Below are positions 9,166-16,980 of a DNA stretch of 64,000 nucleotides, in pieces (position 1 is the first letter of the stretch; every line of letters begins with the position of its first letter). The notes beneath the pieces are model-generated. The model made no database searches. It saw only the letters and a list, made by a program, of their open reading frames with translations, and was not told where the DNA came from. A program made the translations under genes and the position numbers. The stretch lies in assembly GCF_036347055.1 (NCBI RefSeq), contig NZ_CP108882.1, forward strand, positions 682,001 through 746,000, read 5' to 3'. The stretch comes from Streptomyces sp. NBC_00820 (GTDB lineage Bacteria > Actinomycetota > Actinomycetes > Streptomycetales > Streptomycetaceae).

Positions 9166-9663
9166 TCAGCCCTGCTGGAAAAGCTCCGCCGGGAGCGGCT
9201 TCAGCAGGGCGTACAGGTCGTCGGTGATGGGCCGGTCCCAGGCCGCGATCGTGACCAGGACGCCGTCGCTGCGGTCGAACTGCACGCAGGAGATGCGGCC
9301 TTCGGAGAGCTTCAGGCGGCGCACGATCAGGAGGTTGTCGCCCTGCAGGACCGGGGTGTCCTCGGTGCCGACGACGGTGACCTCCTCGTCGTTCTCCAGC
9401 GCCAGGAGCAGCTGGCCCACCTCGAAGGGGATCTCGCCCTCGGTGACGTCGCGGGCCGGGGAGCCCTCGGGGAGATTGCCGATGATCATGGCGGGGCCGC
9501 GGCCGCCGAACAGGTCGTAGCGCAGAAAGACGCCCTGGCAGGAGCCGTCGGGGGCGGGCAGCAGGCCCGCGCCGAGGTTGCCCGGCCAGTCGCCCGGGTC
9601 CATGGCCAGCACGTCGAAGTCAGGTCCGGCGGGGGTGGCGCTGCGGCGGCGGAGGAACGACAT
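9166..9663 (-). CDS. conserved hypothetical protein, 165 residues
   Basis: Begins MSFLRRRSATPAGPDFDVLAMD and continues as an acidic soluble protein with predicted beta strands (GVFLRYDLFGGRGPAMIIGN, EVTVVGTEDTPVLQGDNLLIVRR). Codon bias is typical for the organism. There is no signal peptide or membrane segment. I do not recognise a characterised family. The ATG at 9663 is the first start in the region with proper codon bias; longer in-frame extension reads through repetitive, low-complexity DNA. The Shine-Dalgarno is weak (GGCGG). Confidence 0.65.
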   Translation of the reverse strand: MSFLRRRSATPAGPDFDVLAMDPGDWPGNLGAGLLPAPDGSCQGVFLRYDLFGGRGPAMIIGNLPEGSPARDVTEGEIPFEVGQLLLALENDEEVTVVGTEDTPVLQGDNLLIVRRLKLSEGRISCVQFDRSDGVLVTIAAWDRPITDDLYALLKPLPAELFQQG

Positions 9664-10048
9664 GCCGCCATGGTACGTGCCCGCGTGTGATCGACGACGT
9701 GCGGGCGCCCGTCCGGGGTGACCCGCTCGCGTGTACGCGTCACGGAGCGTGCGACCGGCGGGGCAGGCGACGTCACCCCTGCGGCGGAGGGCCCGCGGAA
9801 GGCTCTTGCCCGAGGTTCCGGGTCCAAGGAGTACAGACGTCCGAGGTGGCGGCACACAGGTGTCCGCGGCGGCGGCGCACGGGCGTCCGAGGACGGCGCG
9901 CCGGCGTCCGGGGACGGCGGCGGCGCGCGATCTCGTGCGCCTGCCTGCCGGGGCGGGATCCGCTCGGACGCCGGCCCCGGCGGGCGGTTCGGTGCAGTGG
10001 GGTGGTGCGGTGCGATGGGGTGCGGTGCGATGCACTCGGCTCGGACCG
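9664..10048. other. 385-bp intergenic region with G-rich direct repeats
   Basis: No gene is supported. It contains degenerate CGTCCGRGGACGGCG-like units around 9870-9930. The 14-bp direct repeat GGTGCGGTGCGATG occurs at 10004-10017 and 10019-10032. Confidence 0.5.
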
Positions 10049-10288
10049 TCAGGTCAGGTCGAACTCACCCTCGCGGGCGCCGGAGACGAACGCGCCCCAT
10101 TCCGCGGGGGTGAAGATCAGAGAGGGGCTTTCCGCCCGGCCGCTGTTGCGCATCGCGATGAAGCCCTCGACAAAGGCGATCTGGACATCTCCCAGACCTC
10201 GGCTGCTGGACTGCCACTCGGCCCCGCTGAGGTCCAATTCCGGCTTGCCCCAGCCCACGAGCGGCTGCTGGATGGTGCTCTCGGCCAC
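10049..10288 (-). CDS. DUF397 domain protein
   Basis: A 79-residue protein starting at GTG 10288 behind AGGAG. It shows the DUF397 pattern: W-(x)-SS core as EWQSSSRGLGDVQIAFVEG, then AMRNSGRAESPSLIFTPAEWGAFVSGAREGEFDL. DUF397 proteins are small actinobacterial proteins almost always encoded beside an XRE-type helix-turn-helix regulator (BldB/WhiJ-type pairs) and act with it in development or antibiotic control. Here no XRE gene is adjacent, so this copy is orphaned or works with a regulator elsewhere. Confidence 0.88.
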   Translation of the reverse strand: MAESTIQQPLVGWGKPELDLSGAEWQSSSRGLGDVQIAFVEGFIAMRNSGRAESPSLIFTPAEWGAFVSGAREGEFDLT

Positions 10289-10506
10289 GTCCCTGCTCCT
10301 CCCGGTTCGTCGTCCGCGGGTCAGCCTAGCGACCGGTCCCCACGTCGCACAGGCCACGCGAGGGGGACCTTTCGGGAGTGGCGCGGACGCATACCCCGGG
10401 CCGGTCACCATGAGCGGGAGCTCCGCGCGGAAGAACTGCCGGGACTACCGGCATTACGGGGACTACCGGGAGGCCGGACATCACGCCTCCTGCGGTGCTT
10501 CCATGC

Positions 10507-11214
10507 CTACCCGTGGAGGAAGGGCTCCACCACGGCGAGGAATTCCTCCGGCCGGGCCTCGTGCACCAGATGCCCGGCGTCGAGGGTCACCAGCCGGGAG
10601 TCCGGGACGAGTTCGGCCACTTGGGCGACCTCGTGCTGCGGGATGAAGCTGCTGGGCCCTCCCCCGATCACCAGCGTGGGCATGGTGATCCGGCCCATGT
10701 GGTCCCGCCACACAGGATCGGGCGCGTTGCGCTGCTCGTCGGTGGCCAGCAGCATCGCCCAGTCGAACGGCAGCTCCCCCGTCGGACGTTCGGCGAGTGG
10801 CCGGGGCGGATCGAGCGGCACCGGAAGGGGCACGTCCTCCAGGACGAGACGCCGTACGGCCCCGGGATGGCGCTGCGCCAGCAGGCATGCCACGGTGCCG
10901 CCCAGGGAGTGGCCCACGACATCGGCGGCGCCGGCGATGCCGAGCGCGACGAGCAGGGCGTACACGTCCTCGCTCATGGACTCCAGCGCGTAGTCCCCTG
11001 GCCGGTCACTGAGGCCGTGGCCGCGCAGGTCGGGGGCGTACACGCGCCGCGGGTGCGGTGATGCGGCGAGCTTCTCGGCGATCGGTGTCCAGTCTGCGCC
11101 GTCGGCGCCGCGGCAGTGCAGGAGCAGGACGGGAGGGGCGTCCTCGGGGCCCCAGGCGCGGCATGCCAGGGTGATGCCGTTCGCTTTGACCGTGTATATG
11201 AAGGCGGTGTCCAT
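10507..11214 (-). CDS. alpha/beta hydrolase
   Basis: A 235-residue hydrolase. Motifs in order: VLLLHCRGADGADW (oxyanion-hole strand), VYAPDLRGHGLSDRPGDY, the nucleophile elbow VVGHSLGGTVA (Ser in GHSLG), an acid in the MPTLVIGGGPSSF region and the catalytic His in DAGHLVHEARPEEF. It resembles esterase/haloperoxidase-like serine hydrolases. Its start follows the stop of the upstream hydrolase at 11224-12231 on the same strand by 9 bp, so the two form an operon. Confidence 0.82.
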   Translation of the reverse strand: MDTAFIYTVKANGITLACRAWGPEDAPPVLLLHCRGADGADWTPIAEKLAASPHPRRVYAPDLRGHGLSDRPGDYALESMSEDVYALLVALGIAGAADVVGHSLGGTVACLLAQRHPGAVRRLVLEDVPLPVPLDPPRPLAERPTGELPFDWAMLLATDEQRNAPDPVWRDHMGRITMPTLVIGGGPSSFIPQHEVAQVAELVPDSRLVTLDAGHLVHEARPEEFLAVVEPFLHG

Positions 11215-11223
11215 GCCGGGAGG

Positions 11224-12231
11224 CTAATGGTGCGGCGCCGCCCCGACCGCCGGCTTCGCCGAGGGCAGAGGACCGTCGGCGCGGTCGGCGCGGTCGGGCT
11301 CTTCGGCGCCTTCGCCGTCTTCGAGCTCTTCGATGCCTTCGGCCTTCTCGGCGTCCTCGGCTGAGTCGGCGTCCTCGGTGACGTCTCTGCCGAGAAAGCC
11401 GAGGATGTTCCCGACGAAGCGGCCCGGGTCGTCGAGCCACGGATAGTGGGCGGCACCGGCCTGGACGGTGAACTCCGCGTTCGGGAAGGCCTCGGCGGCT
11501 CGGCGGGCGAGTTCGGGACGTGGGCCGCCGTCGAGGCCGCCGGCGTACACGAGGACCGGGGCGGTCAGGGCGGCGAGCGCGGCCCTGGTGGCGTCCGGAG
11601 TGAAGGCGCCGTCGGCGGAGTACCGGTCGGCAGCCTCGTCGTTGGTCTGCGCCTCCTCGGGCTCGGTGTGCGCCCGTGCGGTGTCGTCCCAGCGGCCGTA
11701 GAAGAACGGCAGGAACACCTCGTCGAAGTCCGCGCCACCCGTGAGCCACGCCTCGAACGCGGAATACGCCCGCGCGAACCACGGCTCGTCCGCCCGCAGC
11801 CGTGCCGCGGCCAGCCGGTCCTCGGGCGTGGTCCGCAGGCCGAGGGCCGACACGTTCGGCGTGACCAGCACGAGCCGCCGTACTCGGTGCGGATGACGGG
11901 CCGCGTAGAGCATCGCGAGGCCGGCGCCCGCCGAGTGGGCCAGCAGGTCAATCTGGTCCAGCCCCATGTGGGCCCGCCACACCTCCACGTCCTCGACCAT
12001 GCGGTCGCAGCGGTAGGTCGCCGGGTCCGCCGGCACCTCGGAGTCGCCCGTGCCCCGCAGATCGAGCAGTGCCAGCCGGCGGTGACCGGCCAGGCCGCCC
12101 AGGTCGCCGAGGTAGGCGGAGGCGCGCATGGGGCCGCCGGGCAGCACGAGGAGCGGTTCCCCGTCGCCCCGGAGGTGACAGGCGAGCCGGGTGCCGTCGG
12201 AGGCGGTGAAGGTCGACATGTGGACGATCAT
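11224..12231 (-). CDS. alpha/beta hydrolase (proline iminopeptidase-like) with acidic C-terminal tail
   Basis: About 335 residues. Motifs: LLVLPGGPMRASAYLGDL (HGGPG-type oxyanion loop), LALLDLRGTGDSEVP, the elbow LLAHSAGAGLAML (Ser in HSAGA) and QAGAAHYPWLDDPGRF with the catalytic His. The GGP and DLRGTGDS sequences are typical of proline iminopeptidase and related hydrolases. After residue ~280 the protein has an unusual run of Glu, Asp and Ala ending PSAKPAVGAAPHH, outside the fold. Two starts are possible (ATG 12231 or ATG 12219) and neither has a good Shine-Dalgarno. It is first gene of a two-hydrolase operon, divergent from the phenylacetate-CoA ligase gene. Confidence 0.8.
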   Translation of the reverse strand: MIVHMSTFTASDGTRLACHLRGDGEPLLVLPGGPMRASAYLGDLGGLAGHRRLALLDLRGTGDSEVPADPATYRCDRMVEDVEVWRAHMGLDQIDLLAHSAGAGLAMLYAARHPHRVRRLVLVTPNVSALGLRTTPEDRLAAARLRADEPWFARAYSAFEAWLTGGADFDEVFLPFFYGRWDDTARAHTEPEEAQTNDEAADRYSADGAFTPDATRAALAALTAPVLVYAGGLDGGPRPELARRAAEAFPNAEFTVQAGAAHYPWLDDPGRFVGNILGFLGRDVTEDADSAEDAEKAEGIEELEDGEGAEEPDRADRADGPLPSAKPAVGAAPHH

Positions 12232-12410
12232 GCGTTTCGGCACCGCGGGAACGCAACGTCTTTGGCGCCCGTGCCCAGGATCGGCACCCCCCTCTCCCCG
12301 CAGAGGACGTCGTAGGTCCAGGTCAGAGTCTTCTCGATGTCCCGCGGGAAAAATCCGGGCCCACCTCTTGTCTGGAGCCCGATGGCCTGAATTACTGGCC
12401 CCGAGCAGAG

Positions 12411-12428
12411 CGACCGAATGATCGGTCG
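12411..12428. promoter_or_regulatory. 7-bp perfect inverted repeat, TetR-type operator candidate
   Basis: CGACCGA, spacer ATGA, TCGGTCG forms a perfect 7-bp inverted repeat 34 bp before the start of the phenylacetate-CoA ligase gene, in the divergent region with the hydrolase operon. ACCGA/TCGGT half-sites are typical of TetR-family repressors, including those controlling phenylacetate and fatty-acid genes. The regulator is not next to it in this window. Confidence 0.6.
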
Positions 12429-12462
12429 TCCGGAATGTAGGGCTGACGAGGGAGAAGTCCCG

Positions 12463-13758
12463 ATGGCGGACGAGAGGGACCTGCTGGACGCGGGTGAGCG
12501 ACTCGGACCGGAGGAGCTGCGGGAGCTCCAGCTGGAACGGCTGCGCACCTCGCTGCGGCACGCGTACGACCATGTGCCCTTCTACCGGGAGTCGTTCGAC
12601 AAGGCCGGCGTGCGTCCGGAGGACTGCCGTTCGCTCGCCGACCTCGCGCACTTCCCCTTCACCACCAAGGCCGACCTCCGGCAGAACTACCCGTACGGCA
12701 TGTTCGCCGTCCCCCGGGAACGCATTCGCCGCCTCCACGCGTCGAGCGGGACCACGGGACTGCCCACGGTGGTCGGCTACACGGAGAACGACCTTTCCAT
12801 GTGGGCCGACATGGTGGCGCGCTCCCTCCGCGCGGCGGGCGGACGCCCTGGCGACATCGTGCATGTGGCCTACGGCTATGGCCTGTTCACGGGCGGCCTG
12901 GGCGCCCACTACGGCGCCGAGCGCCTTGGCTGTACGGTCGTCCCCGCGTCCGGTGGCATGACGGCCCGGCAGGTCCGGCTGATCCAGGATCTCGAACCCG
13001 GCGTCATCATGGTCACGCCGTCCTACATGCTCACGCTGCTGGACGAGTTCGAACGCCAGGGGGTGGACCCGCGCAGCACCTCGCTGCGGGTGGGCGTGTT
13101 CGGCGCCGAGCCCTGGACCGAGCAGATGCGGCGCGAGATCGAGGAACGGTTCGCGATCGACGCCGTGGACATCTACGGGCTGTCCGAGGTGATCGGTCCG
13201 GGTGTCGCCCAGGAGTGCGTCGAGACCAAGGACGGTCTCCACGTGTGGGAGGACCACTTCTACCCGGAGATCGTCGATCCGGTCACCGGTGAGGTACTGG
13301 CCGAAGGCGAGCAGGGGGAACTCGTGTTCACCTCGCTCACCAAGGAGGCCATGCCGATCATCCGTTACCGCACCCGTGACCTGACCCGGCTGCTGCCCGG
13401 CACGGCCCGCGCGTTCCGGCGCATGGAGAAGATCACCGGGCGCAGTGACGACATGGTGATCCTGCGCGGGGTCAATCTTTTCCCGACCCAGATCGAGGAG
13501 ATCGTGCTGCGCACCCCCGGCGTGGCGCCGCACTTCCAGTTGCGTCTGACCCGCGAGGGCCGTCTCGACGCGCTCACCGTCCGGGCCGAGGCCCGCCCGG
13601 GAGCCACCCCCGAGGCGCGGGACGCGGCGGCCCGGTCCATCACCGCGGCCGTGAAGGACGGCGTCGGCGTGTCGGTGGCCGTGGAGATCGTGGAGCCGGA
13701 GTCACTGGAACGGTCGGTGGGCAAGATCCGCCGCATCGTCGACCTGCGTCCCCGTTAA
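12463..13758 (+). CDS. paaK: phenylacetate-CoA ligase (PaaK-type, AMP-forming)
   Basis: A 431-residue adenylate-forming enzyme of the PaaK length class. Motifs: RLHASSGTTGLPTVVGYT (ATP-binding loop), YGYGLFTGGLGAHYGAE, YGLSEVIGPGVAQEC (aromatic acid pocket and A5-like region), YRTRDLTRLLPG and ITGRSDDMVILRGVNLFPTQIE (hinge), ending VGKIRRIVDLRP with the catalytic lysine. It would convert phenylacetate, ATP and CoA to phenylacetyl-CoA. The start at ATG 12463 follows GAGGGAG. The paa oxygenase genes (paaABCDE) are not nearby, so the gene may serve another aryl acid or a stand-alone role. An operator at 12411-12428 implies TetR-type repression. Confidence 0.88.
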   Translation: MADERDLLDAGERLGPEELRELQLERLRTSLRHAYDHVPFYRESFDKAGVRPEDCRSLADLAHFPFTTKADLRQNYPYGMFAVPRERIRRLHASSGTTGLPTVVGYTENDLSMWADMVARSLRAAGGRPGDIVHVAYGYGLFTGGLGAHYGAERLGCTVVPASGGMTARQVRLIQDLEPGVIMVTPSYMLTLLDEFERQGVDPRSTSLRVGVFGAEPWTEQMRREIEERFAIDAVDIYGLSEVIGPGVAQECVETKDGLHVWEDHFYPEIVDPVTGEVLAEGEQGELVFTSLTKEAMPIIRYRTRDLTRLLPGTARAFRRMEKITGRSDDMVILRGVNLFPTQIEEIVLRTPGVAPHFQLRLTREGRLDALTVRAEARPGATPEARDAAARSITAAVKDGVGVSVAVEIVEPESLERSVGKIRRIVDLRPR

Positions 13759-13849
13759 GTGCTGTCACGTAATCGATCTACGAAACGTGCGCTGACGTGT
13801 TCGTCGTGAGGGCGCGGACGGGATTGTGCGGACCGGTGATGCCGAGGAC

Positions 13850-14560
13850 TCAGTTCTGGTTCACTGGCCAGACCGCCGCCGGATCACAGTGGGCCGGACA
13901 CGCCAGCAGGTAGACCTCGTTGCCGAGAAACAGCCCGTAGGTGTCGGCCCCGACGCTGTAGGGCTGCTCCGGTAGGCCAGGATGGACCGCAAATTCCATG
14001 CCTTCCGGAACCTGGCAGAGGTACTCCAGATCGGCGCCGCACGCGCACTTGTAGTACTCGGGATCCTGCGCCCAGGAGGGTGTGCCGCCCACCTTGAACG
14101 TCTGGGTTCCGAGCCCACGCGGGTTGGGGGTGTCCACGAAGGGCTGAAGCGTCAGCGGCAGTGCGCAAACCGACGGTTCGGGCTCCGCAGTTGGAAGCAC
14201 CGCGTGTTGCTGGAGCAGGACACGCCAGAACGGACGCGGGTAAGGCCGCTGTGGAGCGTCCCAGTACTCGGGCACGAGCCGGTCATCAGCGAACTCGGGT
14301 TCGGACGCGTCGTTGTGCGCGCGGCAGTGGAAGACCAGTAGATGGTCTCCACCAAAAGGCCCCAGGTCCAGAGGCACGTCGAGCTGGAAGAACAGGGCCA
14401 TCTGCTCCCCGCAGAAACACGAGGGCCATTCCTGTGCGTTGTCGAGGAAGGGCCAGCCGCCAACGGAGTTCCGCGTCGGTCGATCCAGCGATTCGGACCC
14501 GACCTCAATCGCGTGAGCAGGCAGCGCCACCCGACTCTCCCCTACATCTCGTCCGATCAT
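13850..14560 (-). CDS. DUF1963 (YwqG-like) protein, probable immunity-type
   Basis: A 236-residue soluble protein with the layout of DUF1963/YwqG: GGWPFLDNAQEWPSCFCGEQM near the N-terminus, a beta-rich core (MALFFQLDVPLDLGPFGGDHLLVFHC), a middle with PYPRPFWRVLLQQH, and a late Cys-rich pair (YYKCACGADLEYLC, LLACPAHCD). The sequence is beta-rich with little charge clustering. DUF1963 proteins are common at polymorphic-toxin loci as presumed immunity or helper proteins, but the function is not proven. It lies at the left edge of an island of immunity-type genes and IS debris. Family assignment is from memory of its motifs. Confidence 0.6.
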   Translation of the reverse strand: MIGRDVGESRVALPAHAIEVGSESLDRPTRNSVGGWPFLDNAQEWPSCFCGEQMALFFQLDVPLDLGPFGGDHLLVFHCRAHNDASEPEFADDRLVPEYWDAPQRPYPRPFWRVLLQQHAVLPTAEPEPSVCALPLTLQPFVDTPNPRGLGTQTFKVGGTPSWAQDPEYYKCACGADLEYLCQVPEGMEFAVHPGLPEQPYSVGADTYGLFLGNEVYLLACPAHCDPAAVWPVNQN

Positions 14561-14625
14561 CCGCTCACCCTAAGGGCTGCCCTGTGACCGCTGATCGCGG
14601 GTGAGAAGGTCTGGCTACGGCTGGT

Positions 14626-14968
14626 GTGATCACAGCCTCCGAACCGTCCTGGATATACCCATTCACCGAGTTGAGCCGGCGCCAGTCCGGGAGGCTGCTG
14701 ACCGTGCTCCGACGTCAGGACGCTGCGGTGGTGCGACGGGGCCGGCCGTGGGGACTCTCCTTGGAGGGCCGCTCCCTGCCCGTTCCGGCCTACTGGCGCA
14801 CGAACTTGACGCTGGGCCAACCCGCCCCGCTGTTCGGTATCTCGAAGGCGGCAGCCGACCGCATCATCGGTCAGATCGGTCCGCTCTCGCGCTGAAGCCC
14901 AGGCGAGGCGATGCTTCGCGAAAGACACCGTGCTCATCGTGGACGGCACCCTTGCCCCGACCCGAGAG
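14626..14968 (+). pseudogene. IS5-family transposase, N-terminal half, frameshifted and truncated
   Basis: The reading frame begins MITASEPSWIYPFTELSRRQ and includes AYWRTNLTLGQPAPLFGISK and AAADRIIGQIGPL, which matches the N-terminal half of an abundant Streptomyces IS5-family transposase. After GPL the frame slips to ALKPRR, then again to FAKDTVLIVDGTLAPTR. At least two frameshifts are therefore present. Homology stops abruptly at about 14968, where the next gene begins. About half of the usual transposase length remains and the element is not mobile. Confidence 0.8.
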
Positions 14969-14983
14969 GGACCAGCTCCTACG

Positions 14984-15520
14984 ATGAAGCTCATGACGAA
15001 CGTTGGGGATCTTCAGCACTCGTTCTGGGACATCGAGAGCGACCGCGGAGTGCAGCCGTCCCTGACCGACGAGGCGGTCCTGGAGGCCGAGCGGCTGTTG
15101 AACGTCGCACTCCCCGGCTCCCTGCTCGACCTCCTCCGCGAACAGAACGGTGGTCTGGTCGCATCCAGTCGGGACGCCTTCCCCACAAGTCGGCCGACCT
15201 CATGGGCTCCTGACCATGTCCCCTTCGACTTCGTGATGGGCATCGGCCACCGCGAGCAGGCACTGTCCATGCTCGACAGCCCGTACCTGGTCGAAGAATG
15301 GGGCCTGCCCACGGACGTCGTACTGATCTCAGGTGGTGGCCATTACTGGATCGGGCTGGATTACCGGACCTGCGGCCGGCACGGAGAGCCATCCGTTGCC
15401 TGGTTCGACGCGGACGACAACTCGGAACTGGCCCTCGCCCCGGACTTCCGCTCCTTCGCCGAAGGCCTCACCTCCGCTGTCGAGTTCGACAGCGAGCGGA
15501 GCGAAGGCTCACCGGCCTGA
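14984..15520 (+). CDS. SMI1/KNR4 (SUKH) family immunity-type protein
   Basis: A 178-residue protein with the SUKH layout. An N-terminal helix reads SLTDEAVLEAERLLNVALPG. Next come SLLDLLREQNGGLV and the PDHVPFDFVMGIGH strand region. Then follow VLISGGGHYWIGLDYR, the typical W-I-x-L-D-Y strand, and VAWFDADDNSELALAPDFRSFAEGL. SUKH proteins are immunity proteins for polymorphic nuclease and deaminase toxins, among other roles. No toxin gene is present nearby. The ATG at 14984 (with a second at 14993) lies 15 bp past the break in the transposase remnant, so the gene was apparently joined to IS debris. Confidence 0.78.
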   Translation: MKLMTNVGDLQHSFWDIESDRGVQPSLTDEAVLEAERLLNVALPGSLLDLLREQNGGLVASSRDAFPTSRPTSWAPDHVPFDFVMGIGHREQALSMLDSPYLVEEWGLPTDVVLISGGGHYWIGLDYRTCGRHGEPSVAWFDADDNSELALAPDFRSFAEGLTSAVEFDSERSEGSPA

Positions 15521-15674
15521 GCTCGCCTACGAAGCGATGCCGTGGGGGGCGGACTCTCTGCCGTGCGCCCCATCGCCGGGCGAACGTTGCGTGATGCGGC
15601 ACAAGGTCCTGTCCGATGAGTCGTGTGGCGGCGTCCACGGATGCGCAGGTTCGTTCCCGGCGTCCTCAGGGCGG

Positions 15675-16409
15675 TTGAATGCGCAGGTGGTGAACTGGGC
15701 ACAGATGTACGACTGCCATGGCGACGTCGATCGCGTCCCCGAGCTCCTGGAGCGGGTCGAGCGCGAGGACGACGCGCGGGCCTGGGACGAGCTGGGTTAC
15801 CGGCTGATCCTCGAGCATGACTTGGTGTTCTCCGCCAGTTTCGCCGCACTGCCGCGTCTGGTGCGTCTCGCGTACCGGAGCGAGCGGGCGCGTGGACTGG
15901 CCGGGGCGATCTTGCGGTGCGCGGCAGGGAACCACAGCTGTGACGATCTACTGGCCGATTGTGCCGAAGCGATCGGGGAGTTCCGTGAGTTGCTGATTCG
16001 GCATCTGCGGTCGCGGCCGGCCGACTACCTAGCGGCCTTCATCGTCTTGCTCGCGGTCGAGGAGCAGTACCACTGGAGTGCGGTCATGGGGGACTTCTCG
16101 GACGACTTCTACCAGGTCACCTGGCCTCATTGCACTGTGGAGGTGACGATCGCCATTGGCGGCTACGGACGCTATTCAGCGATCCGGGACTGGAACCTGG
16201 GCGACGTGGACCGACGCGACCTGAGGCCGGCGTCCCCCGGTGGCCTCTCCGGCATCGGTCGATGGATGCACGAGACCGCCGTCCGTGACGGGGAAGTCGT
16301 GCTTGCCGACGGGATCGCCCACCTCTTCGGCAGGGCCGAGTGCCCACGCTGTGCCAGCGTCTTCAATATCGCGGACGAGTACACGTCTTCCAACCGCCCC
16401 GTCATGTGA
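15675..16409 (+). CDS. hypothetical protein, possible immunity-type passenger gene
   Basis: A soluble protein of about 244 residues. It begins with a helical region (VNWAQMYDCHGDVDRVPELL, FAALPRLVRLAYRS) like the HEAT-type helical proteins often seen beside SUKH genes. It ends with a CxxC pair (GRAECPRCASVFNIADE). The beginning pattern (VNW..., then DVPxLL-like) is common in Streptomyces hypothetical proteins of immunity clusters. The start is uncertain. An ATG at 15594 would run translation through the 23-bp inverted-repeat end at 15605-15627. A TTG at 15675 or ATG at 15705 therefore looks more natural. Function is not known. Confidence 0.55.
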   Translation: MNAQVVNWAQMYDCHGDVDRVPELLERVEREDDARAWDELGYRLILEHDLVFSASFAALPRLVRLAYRSERARGLAGAILRCAAGNHSCDDLLADCAEAIGEFRELLIRHLRSRPADYLAAFIVLLAVEEQYHWSAVMGDFSDDFYQVTWPHCTVEVTIAIGGYGRYSAIRDWNLGDVDRRDLRPASPGGLSGIGRWMHETAVRDGEVVLADGIAHLFGRAECPRCASVFNIADEYTSSNRPVM

Positions 16410-16435
16410 GCGACGGTGCATCGGACGCGACCGGC

Positions 16436-16640
16436 CCCACCTCGGGAACAGAGCCACAGCCGGATCGAGTCGGCAGCGCCCGTACCGTGGAAGACATGGG
16501 CCCGTTTGCCGTAACGGGTCCCGACCTCACGGCAGTTCTTGAGCCGGTTGATCGTGCGTTCTGCTTCGTCACGACGCCCGTAGACGTCCCTGCTGAAGCG
16601 GTCGGACGGCCACCCTTACTGCCGCGGCGCCGGCGATAGG
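16436..16640 (-). pseudogene. IS5-like transposase, C-terminal fragment
   Basis: On this strand, YRRRRGSKGGRP is followed after a frameshift by RRDEAERTINRLKN, then GTRYGKRAHVFHGT and SIRLWL. This is the C-terminal end of an IS5-family transposase, with the conserved RGSRGGRP, ERTINRLK and TRYDK-type motifs. The catalytic part upstream is missing or unrecognisable. It lies inside the inverted-repeat segment 15605-16780. Confidence 0.72.
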
Positions 16641-16980
16641 GGCCTGCCGCGTCTGCCAGGAACTCTCGGCGGGTCCGAACGAGCTCCGGCCGAGTGCTGA
16701 ATAGCCCGACAGAAGGTGGAGTCCAAGCCGACCGAAACAATCCATCACAACGCAAGTCACGCGACTCATCGGACAGGACCCTAGCGCCTGTTGTGAACGT
16801 GCAGGTCACAGCCACTCGTTGAGAAACGACTGCAAGGGCCACTCCATCCGCCGCCTGTACCGCGAGAGGGCGTGCCGATGGGCAGCCGAGCACTCTGGAC
16901 GACTTACCCCGATGTACGTGGGTGGGTGATGGGCGATCTGCGCAGGCATCATGAAGCGCAGCCTTGAAGGAGCGATGCCC

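Larger units (their letters stand above)
15605..16780. mobile_element. 1.18-kb segment bounded by 23-bp inverted repeats (probable IS-derived cassette)
   Basis: A 23-bp sequence with core TCCTGTCCGATGAGTCG is present at 15605-15627. It occurs again, inverted and with one mismatch, at 16758-16780. Between the two lie one intact gene (15675-16409) and a decayed transposase C-terminal fragment pointing the other way (16436-16640). The arrangement reads as an insertion-sequence derivative that has kept its ends but carries a passenger gene. Flanking target duplications were not identified. Confidence 0.5.

Noticed and set aside
11224..13533. Long minus-strand frame running through the phenylacetate-CoA ligase gene
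   Set aside because: Only the part left of 12231 has hydrolase motifs. The rest is the antisense of paaK, an effect of GC-rich codon bias.
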